A stretch of 64,000 nt of DNA from Apodospora peruviana (Eukaryota > Ascomycota > Sordariomycetes > Sordariales > Lasiosphaeriaceae). Location of the stretch: assembly GCA_033439685.1 (NCBI GenBank), contig JAUEDM010000006.1:682001-746000 (forward strand). Reading direction: 5' to 3'. The translations under genes and the position numbers were made by a program. Position 1 is the stretch's first letter, and every line of letters begins with the position of its first letter. The notes under the pieces were generated by a model. It saw nothing but the letters and a program-made list of their open reading frames with translations. It had not been told where the DNA came from and ran no database searches. This document shows, one piece after another, positions 20,163 to 31,712 of this stretch.

Positions 20163-20536
20163 GTAGTTCGTCTTGCTTCCAAGTCACTCCTCGGAGTATC
20201 CTCTGGTTTTCTTGACCAATCCAGATAGAAATTGAACGCATGGACACATGAGCCACACGATCAACAAAAGAAAAAAAAGCCAATCATCGACTCTACTAGT
20301 GCAGCATAACTCCCAAGACTTAGTCCGTCTTGTTTGGAAGCTACCCCAAAGGGCAACCCCCCAAGACTTAGCTCGTTCGTCTTGGTTGGAAGTCACTCGT
20401 CCGAGAATCTGATGATCTTCCTTGACCAACTTACCACGGACGGGACTCAAACTCATATCATTGTGGGAGTAGGCATCTATGGCATCCAGTCTTGTTGGAA
20501 GTGGCAGTTGCCAAGGGGTTACATACATGAGCCATA
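20163..20536. repeat. Degenerate duplicated segments
   Basis: A block at about 20163-20220 (TTCGTCTTG, AAGTCACTC, then TTCTTGACCAA) recurs, by eye at roughly three-quarters identity, at about 20369-20427 (TTCGTCTTG, AAGTCACTC, CTTCCTTGACCAA). Shorter related pieces (CCAAGACTTAG with GTCTTGTTTGGAAG) lie at about 20313 and 20488. ACATGAGCCA follows both blocks, at about 20245 and 20525. The offset changes between 206 and 280 bases, so indels separate the copies. Likely an old local duplication. Confidence 0.55.
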
Positions 20537-21009
20537 CCGGGTAACCTGGGACGGATGTATGTCCGAGAGTAGCGGCCTTCCGTATCGGCTCATGAAAGTC
20601 ATTCTGGCTTGCTTCCGTTTGAGGAGTCAAGGGCAAGTAACTCGGTGCCAGCTCCCCATGACGATGACACAAGTATCCAAGCGTGGAAATTCTCCTTCCA
20701 CAGACCCATCTCGCACTACTCGCCAGGACTAAAACCGCCATTTTGACAGGAAGTGAACCGTTCTGACGGTGGTAGGCTTTCACAAGGCGATAATCCTGAG
20801 AATTCTAGAACTTTCGAACGTGGCGCATATCCATATTCGACGAATCACTCTTGCTTAGTTGGCGTTCTGAACCCTGACGAGTACATGCAATTCAAGACAT
20901 GGGTAATTATATCTGGATGTGCGTATCATCGAAGGAATGGAAATAGGGGGAACCTGGATACACACCCTACCGATCTTTTCCGGTCCCCTATCGGAATGCG
21001 ATGCCAAAT

Positions 21010-21027
21010 TCTACGGATATCCGTAGA
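21010..21027. promoter_or_regulatory. Perfect 18-bp palindrome with CGG-N4-CCG core
   Basis: TCTACGGATATCCGTAGA is its own reverse complement. The core CGG ATAT CCG resembles inverted half-sites used by fungal Zn2Cys6 regulators. No adjacent well-supported gene makes the target clear. Confidence 0.35.
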
Positions 21028-21374
21028 TTGGACCTGTTCTGTTTTGGAATCCGGTATTTGTTCGTGGTCCTGTATGAGTTTAGTATTTAGGATGCGAACG
21101 AACACTTCTGGTGAGGCGGGCGTTTTCATCCATCGTGATTCTGGTTTTGCTACATTTCACTGCGCCCAGAGATTCAACATTCGCTGAGATGATTGCCTTT
21201 TCTATGAGGTATCACGACGACGACTACCTAAGGTACCGAGCTGTAGCCAGACAACGCAGGCTGGTAGGTGTCGTGACGGTTGATCTCTGATCCCTCCAGC
21301 CGTATTTACATTTTTTGCTCTTATATGGGACTGACGTGAGCCAGGCTTCGATTCAGCGCAGCGAACCTCAGGTA

Positions 21375-22143
21375 ATGTCCGGAGCCAGATCACACGCACC
21401 TCGTCGAGGGGCCGCCGACTTGTACGCACTCGATCCGTTCGCTGACCTGCCGGCTGGCAATCTACTGTTTCATTCCGTACATGTTGCTAATACTCCTTCT
21501 TCCAGAGGCACGACTACCACATACGGCGATATGCCCCGGTTAGATTGGGATTGCGTCAACCAGGAAATCTCCGACGAACATAGGCGCTGGATAGAATATC
21601 GGATATTTAGGGCCCGCACCCGGCACAAGTTCATGGACTCTATGCGCGACGTCTACTCTGAAGTAGACAAGGAGTCAAGTCGTGATATCAACTACACCCA
21701 CGACTACGATGCGGCCATTCAGGCAGATTTCCTAACACAACTACCGAGTACGGACAGTGGAAAGGCTTGCGTGGATAAATTATATGGCTCGCGTCTTTTT
21801 GCCTCCAAGAATCACTCTTGGGGGAGCTCTATCATGATCAACTAGTAAATGCGCGCTCAGTGAAGCCCATCAAATGGGTTCATGCGTTGCTCCATTTTGA
21901 TTTTGTATTATTCACAATTTCTATGTCAGATAGACTTACGGTGTGGAATATCCTGTTGTCTGTTTATTTTCTGTTTGCTCTTTTTTATATTGGGTGTCGC
22001 TTGTATGGTCTGTTGGAGAGTTGGAAGTGGATATGTTGGTAGAACAGATGTTGGAGGAGATGCTCGAAGAGCAGATGCAAAAGGATTCTGAAGAGCAGAG
22101 AAGAAATGAAACAATGAGGAAGGCGAAATGGAAAGCTATATGA
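21375..22143 (+). pseudogene. Broken or unresolved gene: polar region, membrane helix, coiled coil
   Basis: Unrecognised. Three consecutive pieces in different frames read like one protein. 21375-21820 encodes a polar domain (WDCVNQEISDEHRRWIEYRI, then DAAIQADFLTQLPSTDSGKA). 21820-22030 encodes ELYHDQLVNARSVKPIKWVH and a hydrophobic helix (WNILLSVYFLFALFYIGCRL). 22020-22143 encodes an amphipathic charged helix (DMLVEQMLEEMLEEQMQKDS) and a basic end. No intron of normal form explains both frame changes. A frameshifted pseudogene is the simplest reading, and uncorrected sequence errors or unusual introns are alternatives. The first ATG is a guess. Confidence 0.3.
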
Positions 22144-24466
22144 CGGACTGTTGACGCAAAGGGGGCTGGCGCCATAACGAAAAAGCGTCTCTGTGAGAGA
22201 ACGGTTATCTTGGAAATAGAGCTGTGACACACAGAGGTTTGTGAACAGAGACGCGAGTTCCTCGACGAGTAACAGACATAATGTCGTTACCTTCCAGTCG
22301 TCCGACGACGACGAGATATTTGCCTCGCCCGACGAACGAGTTTGGGGAAGGACGGGTCATATTCTTTGACAGTCAGACTTCTGAATGGAGGATCCGGAAA
22401 TGTTAGTCTATATAGTTGATATCCTTGTCTAGACGACCTATTATTTACAGAAAGGGCAAAACCACGAACAAAGTGGACTGGTAAAACTACTGCGTACTTG
22501 ATTCCTGGTCTCTTTTCTCTGTCATATCATGTGGTACAGGGCACATAATCATCTACCTATCATCTTCTCAAGATATCCGACTAGTTAACTTATTCACCAA
22601 GTGTGTGAACCTCTCGCCGCATATTCAAGGGACCGCATTGCTGTAATAATACGGGGACAGCGGCTGGGATGGGCCTAGATTACAACAGCTGTTCGAACCG
22701 GTAAGGCAAGAGTGCTATTCTGCTTCGGTGATAACAATGGACACTAACAAGCTCCTGCAGCAATATGAGAGAAGGAATAGGGAGGAGAATTACAATAATT
22801 GTGGCCGAGTGTTCACTTTTCCTGCTGAAAGGAAATCTGAATGTAAAGAGACATACCTGAATGATGATACCATACAAACTATTTATGGTATCATGAACCC
22901 GCTCCCTCCGGTACTCTAAGTGCATACATCGGTGCTGTTCAGTGATATGGTATGTCAAGGCCATATGTTCATTACTCGCTGCTTCTACCTGACGAACATC
23001 TACTTTAAGTGTTGACATGGTACCTACCTAGATTATCAACCGGGGATTTGCAAAGAAGCAACAGCAGCGTATGGCTATGGCAGATTCCAAGATAGGCGCA
23101 GAGAGTCAGTTTTTTTCTATTCTGCCTGTCACTCTGTAGCACCATCCATCTCCCATTCTGCCTCTCTAATTATCTGATCCCTTTGGACTTGGCATCTTTT
23201 GCTTTTTCCATTCTCCACAGCCACGCAGATTATTTGGATGGGTAGGCAGATTTTGCTGCTGAAACAAAAAACAAAAAAGATCCAGACTTTTTCTTCATTT
23301 TTTTCTCGTACCTCCCTACCGTAGTAGGTACCGTAACCAGCTGGTGATATCAGAGTCGCGGAAGACACTCTCGACTGCGTGGGGCCACAGGTCTGCCATA
23401 TCATAATGCATCCGTGTGTTCGTAATTCCTGAAATAACAAGCAATCAAAGAACACAGACAGTGAGACAGAAATAGGAAGGAAGTAACTGTCCAAAGCGTG
23501 ATGCCTTGCCAGCGCAAATCAGACATGCTGCGTTTGTATCGTTGTTGGGCAATGCAGAACATCGGCGGGCGGTCGATGGCTCGCCCGTCTGTTCGTTCGA
23601 TGAGGAGGCAGTGCTACCAGGGCTCTACAAATATTCGATTTGAAGGAGGTTCAACCAGAAATGCCGGGTCTCCATACCATGATGGTGGTGGTAGGGGTAT
23701 TGATAGCGGCCCTGTCGGCCGCTTGTGCAGAATCTGGCTCACGGCAGCTCTGGTCCAGGTAATAAAGGAGGAGGAACCAGCATCGTGAAATCTGCCTCGC
23801 CAACTGCGATGCTGTTTTGTTAGTGCCTCATGTACGGGAACCATTGTCATCACCTGCATAACCGCGAGATGACATGGCTGGTACTCCTTAGATGACTGAC
23901 TGATTGATCACTTCATCCAACATGCTTTTCTGGGAACCATTGTAGCTGCTTTGTTTATCAGTCCAAAGCTTGACCTGGTCAGTCAGTCGACATGATAGAT
24001 AAAGTGGTCGGTCTCTTAATCTCCTCGAAGGCGAGGGGAAGCGGTAAAAGTCCACTGCCAGTATCATTCACGATCTCACAGATAGGTAGCCACACAAGCT
24101 GGACGAACATGATAAAGTAAACATATTTGCCATTCTCACAAGGTCACTTACAACGCCATAAAAACATTGGCAGAATGAACATTCGGATTCACGGCCCGTC
24201 CATTGGCGGTTCGGTATAATAAAGCCCACAAGCAAGCAAGCCTCCTTTGACAACACAACACAGCCCGGGCCGCCGCCGAAGCCCCCTTTCGGCATCACTT
24301 GGCAGGCATAATACCCAAACCAAGCCTGCCACTTGGTACTTTCTCTTCCAACCTCAACGGCACACTCTTTGTTGATCAATAAAAGACACACGACAATGAG
24401 GTCGTGTATGCACGGATCTAAGCTTTTAGTTGCCTAGTACTCCAAGAAGAGAAACAAATGCCAATA
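22144..24466. other. Intergenic, no gene seen
   Basis: Short ORFs only. A weak TACCTACCTAG string lies at about 23023. Confidence 0.55.
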
Positions 24467-25401
24467 TCACCCCATCCAACCCAAATAGTGTTTGAACTTG
24501 CATATACGCGCAGTCCAAAAGACAGACACCATCAACAAGCGCTCCACTGTGCCTTTGCTATGCTTGTCTTTTTCAAAAAGGCCCAGAGCAGAAGTCTGAT
24601 TGCGGTACAATGAAACTGCAGCAGAAGCGCCTATGGCAAAAACGCCTGCTAAAACGCCTAACCACTTGGGCTGCGATGCGGTGATGGTTGTTTTCGGGGT
24701 TACAATCTCCGGAAAGTATGTATAGAACTTGTGTAAGTGAGAATTGTTTTTGGGGGTCACGTCTCCCGGGAAAGCATGTATGGAATCTTTGCAAGACAGG
24801 CCGAGCGAGCAACAAGTGCCAACCGCACGAAAAGAAGAGTGATGAGACTGGCTTACCTTTGTTGTTTGCTCTCCTGGGTGGGATGAAACTGGCTCGCCGG
24901 TTGAGGCGAGAAGTCAACTTCACTGCCACTTCCACTTGGAGGATCAGCGTGTCGCATCCATTCTCGGAGACACATGGAATATCCTCTGAACATCCCGTGT
25001 CTTTCAGACGTGCCCGTGATTCGGTCGGTGTGCTTGTCTGACGGACGAGACGGAACTGCTGTAGGGGAAATGCAGCGAAACAAGGACCGGTCCCAACCAC
25101 TCTCGAGATTGCTGGTGGGGAGGACGGTCCTGGTCACGGTAAAATTGGAGTTGTTTTCGGCCTCGCCCATGCTTACCCGCAGGATGAGCTTGGCAAATAT
25201 TATCCTCAAGCTGTTCAGGTATCGAGAGGTTTTTGGTGAGATCCACTTTGGGCCACGATGCTCCCTTTCAGGGGTTCGTGTGGTGCCATATGAGAGTAAC
25301 TGGACAGTAAGAACAAAATAAAACATTTTGAGAACTTCATTTCCCCATACCGGCAACTGCCAGTATTCAATAACCAGGCTCAGAGAAATCGGTTTCATCA
25401 T
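24467..25401 (-). other. Uncertain overlapping ORFs, possible lineage-specific gene
   Basis: Not recognised. On the minus strand an ORF at 25401-24853 (182 codons) ends at a potential GTAAGC donor. ORFs at 25100-24573 and 24760-24467 continue downstream, the last with a hydrophobic helix (WLGVLAGVFAIGASAAVSLY). No phase-consistent splice was found to join them. They overlap the tandem repeat at 24685-24798. This may be a decayed or unusual gene, and chance ORFs are equally possible. Confidence 0.2.
24685..24798. repeat. Imperfect tandem repeat, two units of 57-58 bp
   Basis: GTTTTCGGGGTTAC with TCTCCGGAAAG and TATGTATAGAACTTG in the first unit matches GTTTTTGGGGGTCAC with TCTCCCGGGAAAG and CATGTATGGAATC in the second. 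The offset is 57 bases at one end and 58 at the other because of small indels. Confidence 0.7.
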
Positions 25402-26981
25402 CTCAGTTTCTGCCCGGGCCGTCGCTTGGACGACCGCCTCGGTCTAGCCATGAAGGAGCTGGCCGTGCTGTCGATACGGCGTAACTGGGCAGTACCGGGC
25501 TGTGTAAGTCAATCGAAACATCTTGAATCGAGAACCGCCAAATGCCAGTCTCATCTCTGCGAGCGAGATAACCCGAGCCCGGGTTTGCCCATTGATGACA
25601 GATGTGTGAGATTTGATCACCAATGTCAGTTTAATTCCAGTGGTATTCTGCCTCGCGGTTGACCTTGCAGACCAGTGCGTCAATATTTGTTCGGCTACAA
25701 GTCCACAAATATATTGACTTCTGATTGGGCGGCGCGCCCCTTATGAGACTTTTCTGGAAAGCTTCCATGTAGCGATGCTCGTTGGGGGCGGTTAGCAACA
25801 TCGTGATGTCGCACCAAGCGTCTTCTTCTTAGTAGTAGCTCCTTGCAGCACTTTATTTCCTTTGTACTTTGGTGAACTAGTTGATGGCAGGTAGCTTGGC
25901 GCACCTAATGTAGTCGGGTGGGGAGTGGGTTGGGTTTGTGGCTATGCTCTGGTCATGAGATTCCTTTGGTGATCCCAGATTGGTAGAGTACACCTGTACT
26001 CAATAGACGTGGCGACCTATCTTGAACTTTGTCTGCAAATACCTCGGATACAAGGGACGAGCTCGATGCTGTGCGACAATCTTCTAAAGATTCATGATAC
26101 CATCATACCCGTGTTTTGCGGGTGTTGAAGGAACGGCGCGATGTCCCGCCGGTGTGTGTGGCGAATGAGCGTGGCTCCAACCCGAACCTCCATCGAAGCT
26201 CTGCCGGAACTCGGCACAATAATTGGAACGAGCCGGAATCTGTGTAACAGATGAACTGAAAACCGCGCTTTTGGGTGTCCAATTCGGGAATGTCGTCAAA
26301 GTCAATGACATAAAGCCCTCGTGGCCGCGACCACGATTCTTCGGTTTGCCCGATCGTGAGATTTCCGATCCTGCCCGGGCGAAGTTTTAAAGGAAGGAAT
26401 CGGCAAGGCCCCGAGGCTTGGAGATGGCAATGCCCAGGCTGCCATCCACGTACTGGTCTCAGGGTTGCTGAGTTTCCATAATTGCCGACCGAGGAGGATC
26501 AAAAGGCAATCTTACAAGGCTTACACTTCCATGCTTAAGATTAGGCCGTAGGTAGGAACTGCGCAGAGTGCTACTGCGTAACCCGTATTGATGGAGTCGA
26601 TGCGCCGTACTTGTCGGATTCTTGGAGGATGAAAAGGTTGTGGTTGCTGCGGAAATAATACGGAACGGGCAGCGTGCAAAAAGTTTGCAGTTGGCAGTTC
26701 CTTCCCCCCCCCCCCCCCCGCACGGCCCACTCTGTCGCCCCACCCTTGGGAGTGCCACGGACACCCCTGTTTCGCCCCCGTCACCCGCTGCCACTCCACC
26801 TCTCCACACAAGACCCCTGTGGATCGAGGTGAAAAGGCAGCTTGGAGCTGGGGCTCACTGCCTGATTGGGAGCAATTGATCGGTCACCGGGCAGCTTTGG
26901 TGGCTTTCACAGGGCGACAAGCCTGAAAGTTCCCAACATTCGATCGTGTGCCGCACATCCATCTTCGAAACATCGTACGGA
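25402..26981. other. Intergenic, no gene seen; upstream region of the stomatin gene
   Basis: No supported gene. A 17-base C tract lies at 26704-26720, about 0.4 kb upstream of the stomatin start. Confidence 0.55.
26704..26720. repeat. Poly-C tract, 17 bases
   Basis: An uninterrupted run of 17 C. Length is likely to vary between isolates and in sequencing. Confidence 0.9.
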
Positions 26982-26988
26982 TATAAAA
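26982..26988 (+). promoter_or_regulatory. TATA box of the stomatin gene
   Basis: TATAAAA lies 140 bases before the ATG at 27128. It is followed by a C/A/T-rich leader typical of fungal 5' untranslated regions. Confidence 0.6.
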
Positions 26989-27127
26989 CGACCACCAACC
27001 CTCGCCAGATATCAGACCACACATCCCTCCCATTTTACCCTATTTCCAGCACTGCTGCTCTAAACTACAACCCGCTACCTCTTTATCACCAATATCACCA
27101 AATATCTCGTCCTAGCAGACCGCTAAC

Positions 27128-28273
27128 ATGAGCAACTCCGTCGATGGCGACTCGAGCTCCCTCAACAAGGGCAAGAAGCCCGATGTATCAGCTGCCGGTT
27201 TCCGCCCTCAAGCCAATATGACCGTCGAGCCTCCCAAGCCGGAGGATCTCCAGAGGAGCTATGCAAGCATCGTGGGCGATGATGCCGGCCCCAAGGGCTG
27301 GTACGGAAGCATGAGTACGTACCCTCCTTTTCTTTACGCCGCAAATCATTCCAAGGCTGACATGGGATGATGCTAACGCGCAACAGTCAACGGCCTCGGC
27401 GCTGTCGTCGGAACCATGGGCGCCTTCCCCTGCTGCATCTGCTGCCCGAACCCGTACAAGCGAGTCGCGCAGGGCAACGTTGGCCTGGTCACCAAGTTCG
27501 GCAAGTTCTACAAGGCCGTCGATCCCGGCCTCGTCAAGATCAACCCCCTCAGCGAGAACCTGGTCCAGGTGGACGTCAAGATCCAGATCGTCGAGGTGCC
27601 GAAGCAGGTCTGCATGACCAAGGACAACGTCACGCTACAGCTAACCTCGGTTATTTATTACCACATCGTCTCGCCGCACAAGGCCGCCTTCGGCATCGCC
27701 AACGTCCGCCAGGCGCTGGTGGAGCGCACCCAGACCACCCTCCGCCACGTCGTCGGCGCGCGCGTGCTGCAGGACGTCATCGAGCGTCGCGAGGAGGTTG
27801 CCCAGAGCATCGGCGAGATCATCGAGGACGTCGCGGCCGGCTGGGGCGTGCAGGTCGAGAGCATGCTCATCAAGGATATTATTTTCAGCCAGGAGCTGCA
27901 GGAGTCGCTGTCGATGGCGGCTCAGAGCAAGCGGATCGGAGAGAGCAAGATCATTGCCGCCAAGGCCGAGGTCGAGTCAGCCAAGTTGATGCGCCAGGCC
28001 GCCGACATCCTGTCGTCCGCCCCGGCCATGCAGATCCGCTACCTAGAGGCGATGCAGGCCATGGCCAAGAGCGCCAACAGCAAGGTCATCTTCCTGCCGG
28101 GCGCCAACTCAACAATGCCCACCGCCGGGCAGTTTGACGCGGCGCTGGGGAACGGGAGCGGTAGCAACCAGTACGACGAGAATACCAGCTCGACGACCAA
28201 GAACTTCAGCGACTTTGGCCAGGATCAGGGATTCCAGCAAGCCATCAATGCCCGGGTCGTTGAGAATATCTAA
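27128..28273 (+). CDS. Stomatin-family SPFH membrane protein
   Basis: Two exons, 27128-27314 and 27387-28273, encode 357 residues. The intron has a GTACGT donor, a GCTAACG branch site and a CAG acceptor. A polar N terminus is followed by a Cys-rich hydrophobic hairpin entry (GAVVGTMGAFPCCICCPNPY), likely palmitoylated and monotopic. The SPFH/PHB domain comes next (GNVGLVTKFGKFYKAVDPGL, VPKQVCMTKDNVTLQLTSVI, VERTQTTLRHVVGARVLQDV). A stomatin-type coiled coil (ESKIIAAKAEVESAKLMRQA) and the C-terminal AMQIRYLEAMQAMAKSANSK close the fold. Stomatins form oligomers at lipid microdomains. The Aspergillus homologue StoA affects polar growth. The family has been linked to channel and scaffold functions, but the specific role here is unknown. 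The C-terminal 70 residues are low in complexity. Confidence 0.9.
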
Positions 28274-28855
28274 GCTCACACTTGATGGCGGCTCCCGTTG
28301 AAACGCTTCGACATCTCCAATGCACGATCCTAGCCTAGCTTACCGAGCTTGCTCCTCTACTACTGCTGCTTCAACACCCCCTATATATTCAGTAATACGA
28401 TAATTTACGACTACTCCCCTGTATATCTTACTATGGAGCGTCATCGTCATGGGACGGTGTACCGAAACCCGACACGAAAATTTCAGTTGGAAAAAAAAAA
28501 TTTACTTATGATACCCAATGGTGGCTGGACGAATAGAAGGGCAGGGTGGACGAGAAACGAATGGCAAAAGGGTTGTTTTCATCTTCATATGGATATGGGT
28601 TACGAATAATCATTGGCTTCCCTTTTCTCCTTTTCATTACTTAGTGAAACTTTCATCGTATGTATTTTCTATCCAATGATACCACCTTCGCTATTTTTTT
28701 GCTATTATCAACAATATTTTTAAAACGCAGCATGATTCCCCGTGCGACTGTTCGCGTTGTTTAGTCAGCCCAATATATCATACTTTGACGAGGTAACCCA
28801 GGCCACCAGTATAATCATCATTTGTGTCAGGTCCAAGGGAGCAACCAAGGTTCGT
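28274..28855. other. 3' region of the stomatin gene, no further gene seen
   Basis: AT-rich trailing sequence without convincing ORFs. Confidence 0.5.
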
Positions 28856-29210
28856 ATGGCACCTACGGTACGTCACCTACCTCTTCTCCAACACAACATT
28901 ACACATATCCATCACCACTAACAAGCACAAGATAGATCTCACCGCCGAAAACCACAACGACTACGTCGTCAACGTCTTCAAGTCCAGCCGGGCCTGGGTT
29001 TACCAGAACCACAACATCGACCTGCTGATGAACCTCGGCATGCTCCTGGGCTTCGACACCTAACAAAGGGACCCGCGACTGGCTCGACTCACACGACGTC
29101 AAGACCTTTTTCACCGAATTCAAACACGACTTCCTGCTCGGCGGCCAACCCCGAGCCCCAACAAGACCTTCCGCGTCGTCGCCGGGCGTCGGCTATGGTC
29201 CTATATCGGC
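28856..29210 (+). pseudogene. Decayed protein gene fragment with a preserved intron
   Basis: Family not recognised. ATG at 28856 (MAPT) can be spliced over an intron from about 28869 (GTACGTCA) to 28931 (branch CACTAAC, acceptor AAG). The following sequence is strongly coding-like (IDLTAENHNDYVVNVFKSSR, then AWVYQNHNIDLLMNLGMLLG). The frame then meets TAA at about 29061. In the +1 frame the sequence continues at once with KGTRDWLDSHDVKTFFTEFK and HDFLLGGQPRAP. The join implies a one-base frameshift. After about 29170 the likeness to coding sequence fades in mixed frames. The upstream part is missing or starts abruptly, which points to a truncated pseudogene. Confidence 0.55.
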
Positions 29211-29740
29211 TGGCGAGGTTCAAACATATGCCGTGTACTTAATGTGGATATCGTATGCGTTAATAGAAAATAACGAAACAATCGTAATATGGATCTGACA
29301 GAGCCATCCTTCAGGCGGTAGGCCGCGGTACTTAGATAGTCGGAGAGACGGATGGAAAGAGAGGCAATGGAGACAGCGAAGGGAAGCCAGTGAGTAAGCG
29401 CCGCACACAAAACTTCAAATGAGTGAAGAAGGGAGTGTGCGCCAGCTGGTAAGAGTGAGAGAGTTAGGGGTTCGTTTGACAGAAATAAACAACTTAGGCT
29501 AGGGATTCAGACGTCCCAAGGAGCCAATTAAGGTCGTGAATCCCTTTTTGTCTTTGCATACCTGAGTTAAATAAGCAAACACGCCAATTATTTGTTAATA
29601 AGAAACTAAGAGCAAGATAGAACCTACAGTGTCATACAACATTGACCGTAGAAGCAACCATATTATGCCTAACTTCGTTTTTAAAAGGGGTATCTAGTTA
29701 TTTTTATATGATCTTCTTCACCATTCCTAGGCCTCAAAGT
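29211..29740. other. Intergenic, no gene seen
   Basis: AT-rich sequence between the decayed fragment and the 3' end of SPB4. No coding signal was recognised. Confidence 0.6.
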
Positions 29741-31712
29741 CTAATCATCAAAACCCTCAAATTCGTCATCCGGCACTTTATTCTGCTCCGCCAACGCCTT
29801 ATCTACATTCTGCTTACGCAGCTGCTCGATCATCTCCTCGAGTTTGCGAGCCTCCTCCTTCTCCTTGTCGGTCATGGTACTATACTTCAACGCCTCCCTC
29901 TTTCTCCGCTTCTTTTCTCTCCTAGCGGCTTTTGCGTCTTCGTGCTCGATCTTGCCGCTCCACGCCTCGTTGTTCTTCCGTTTCTTCTCCACCGCCGCGT
30001 CACCAGCTGCTATACGGGTCGCCTTCTCCGCCTTCCACTTCTCCAGTTCCTCTTGACGCTTCTTCTCGCGGTCCTTGTCACGGAAAGGGATCGATTCCGT
30101 GTCGATGCCGAGACCCAAAGAGCGGTCGATCTCGAGGCCCTTGAGCTCCGGCATCTTTGGCAGCTCGACCAGACCCCATCCCTTGGCGAGATCGACCCAG
30201 TCCAGGTCGGATACCCGGAAGATGGATTGTGCTTGATGTTCGATATAGCTGCGTGTCCAGCTGACAAAAGCGCGCTGGGCGAGTTGAAAGATTTCTCTGT
30301 CCAACTTGGACAGGGCCCGGAATTTTGCCGACGCGCGCTCAGCTTCTTCGTCCGAAACTTCGATAGGTGGGCTCTCCAGCGGGGTGATGGGCGTCTTTCG
30401 CACATCCAGGAGCTGGACGTAGCCTTCTTCTTTCCCGGGATGCAACATGACCACCGCTAGGCCCCGACGACCCGCCCTGCCTGCTCTTCCACACCGATGG
30501 ATAAACACTTTTGTGTCCGTAGGGGGGTCGTGCTGCACGACCAGATCGACCTGCGGGATATCGAGTCCGCGAGCGGCAATGTCTGTCGTGAGGAGTATCG
30601 CAGGGGATGTCGTGTTCACGAACCGCTCGAAGTTCTTCTCTCTCACTTGCGGTTCTAATTTCCCGTGTAACGTTGTGATGGAGTAGCCAGCAGGGAGGAT
30701 GCTCGACAAAACACGACTAAAGTACTTGACACCCATGCAGGTTGAGAAGAAGACGATGGAGCGTTGTGGCCGAGGCTCGAGCTTTTCCATGAGTTGACAT
30801 AGTGCTGGCATCTTCTTGCTTGCTGGGGCCACAATGTACGACATTTGTAACGACATGGGCGTTTTCCTCTCCTGGACAAGCCCACCATCTTTCAGACTCC
30901 TCACACGAACGGTAATCTTGTGAGGATATAAGAGACCGACTGTAATGAGCTTTTCAACAGCCTCGCTTAGCGAGGCACTGAATAAGCCAGTACGGCGTTG
31001 CTTTGGGAGGTAGCCCAGGATTCTGTTGACCTCCTGGGAGAAGCCCAGGTCCAGCAAACGATCCGCTTCATCCATCACCAAAACCTCAAAAAAGGAGGCT
31101 GTTGCCTTGACATATTGGCTTGACAGGAGCTCGGCGAGACGACCCGGAGTTCCGACGAGAATGTTGGGCGATAGCCTCAGGAACGTGCTCAAGTCTTCTG
31201 CGGCCTTGGTTATACCACCAACCAGAAGCTGGGGAACCACCACCGGTTTGGTTGTAGCGGGGCGCTTCTCATCTCCCTTTATGTGTACTAGGAGCTCCTC
31301 GGAAGCCGCATGGAACTTGATCATGGAAAGGAGGACATTGTAGATTTGGGACGCCAGTTCGCGGGTCGGCGAGATGATGATGGCCTGGACGTGTTGTCGT
31401 TTCGCCGGCTCGTCGCACCGTAGCAGTTTCTATGTGCAGGAATTACCTATCAGTACGTGCCCATTGAAGATGAGTATTTCTTAGACTCACCTCGACCACA
31501 GGAATCAGGTAGGCAAGCGTTTTGCCGCTACCAGTGACGGCCTCTACCACGACATCCTTGTTTCCCCTGAAAATATCGAAACATGCTTTCTGGACCGGAG
31601 TCGGCTTTTCAAAGCCGTTTGAGGACAGATAGTCGAGAATCCACGGTTCCAAAGCTGGAGTAAACCCGTCCCACGACCTCGTCGAGGGCGCCTTTTTCAC
31701 TCGTGATGCCAT
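29741..31712 (-). CDS. SPB4: DEAD-box rRNA helicase Spb4
   Basis: Two exons on the minus strand, 31712-31491 and 31429-29741, joined in phase 0, encode 636 residues. Spb4 is a nucleolar RNA helicase needed for late maturation of 60S ribosomal precursors. All helicase motifs are present: a Q-motif region (GFEKPTPVQ), motif I AVTGSGKT at residues 58-65, motif Ia PTRELA, Ib GTPGRL, II DEAD, III in the SAS form (FSASLS), IV FFSTC, V ARGLDIP and VI HRCGRAGRAG. The C-terminal segment with FVSWTRSYIEH and DLAKGWGLVELPKMPEL is typical of Spb4. A Lys/Arg/Glu-rich coiled coil follows, and the protein ends DDEFEGFDD. The length is normal. An upstream overlapping out-of-frame ORF and a GATA-type inverted repeat lie just 5' of the start. 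Confidence 0.92.

Larger units (their letters stand above)
17157..21374. other. Gene-poor 4.2-kb stretch
   Basis: Many overlapping ORFs of 60-210 codons occur on both strands, none with a recognisable domain or a coherent splice pattern. I see no transposase, reverse transcriptase or terminal repeats. A degenerate duplication lies at 20163-20536 and an 18-bp palindrome at 21010. The 212-codon ORF at 17473-18111 has no family signature and overlaps a 171-codon antisense ORF, so neither is called. Confidence 0.5.

Noticed and set aside
24573..25100. 175-codon minus-strand ORF
   Set aside because: It runs through an imperfect tandem repeat in a frame different from the hydrophobic ORF, with no family signature. 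Only mentioned as uncertain.
17157..26981. Transposon or virus-derived island in the gene-poor stretch
   Set aside because: No reverse transcriptase, integrase, transposase, long terminal repeat or clear terminal inverted repeat was recognised. Only small degenerate duplications are present.
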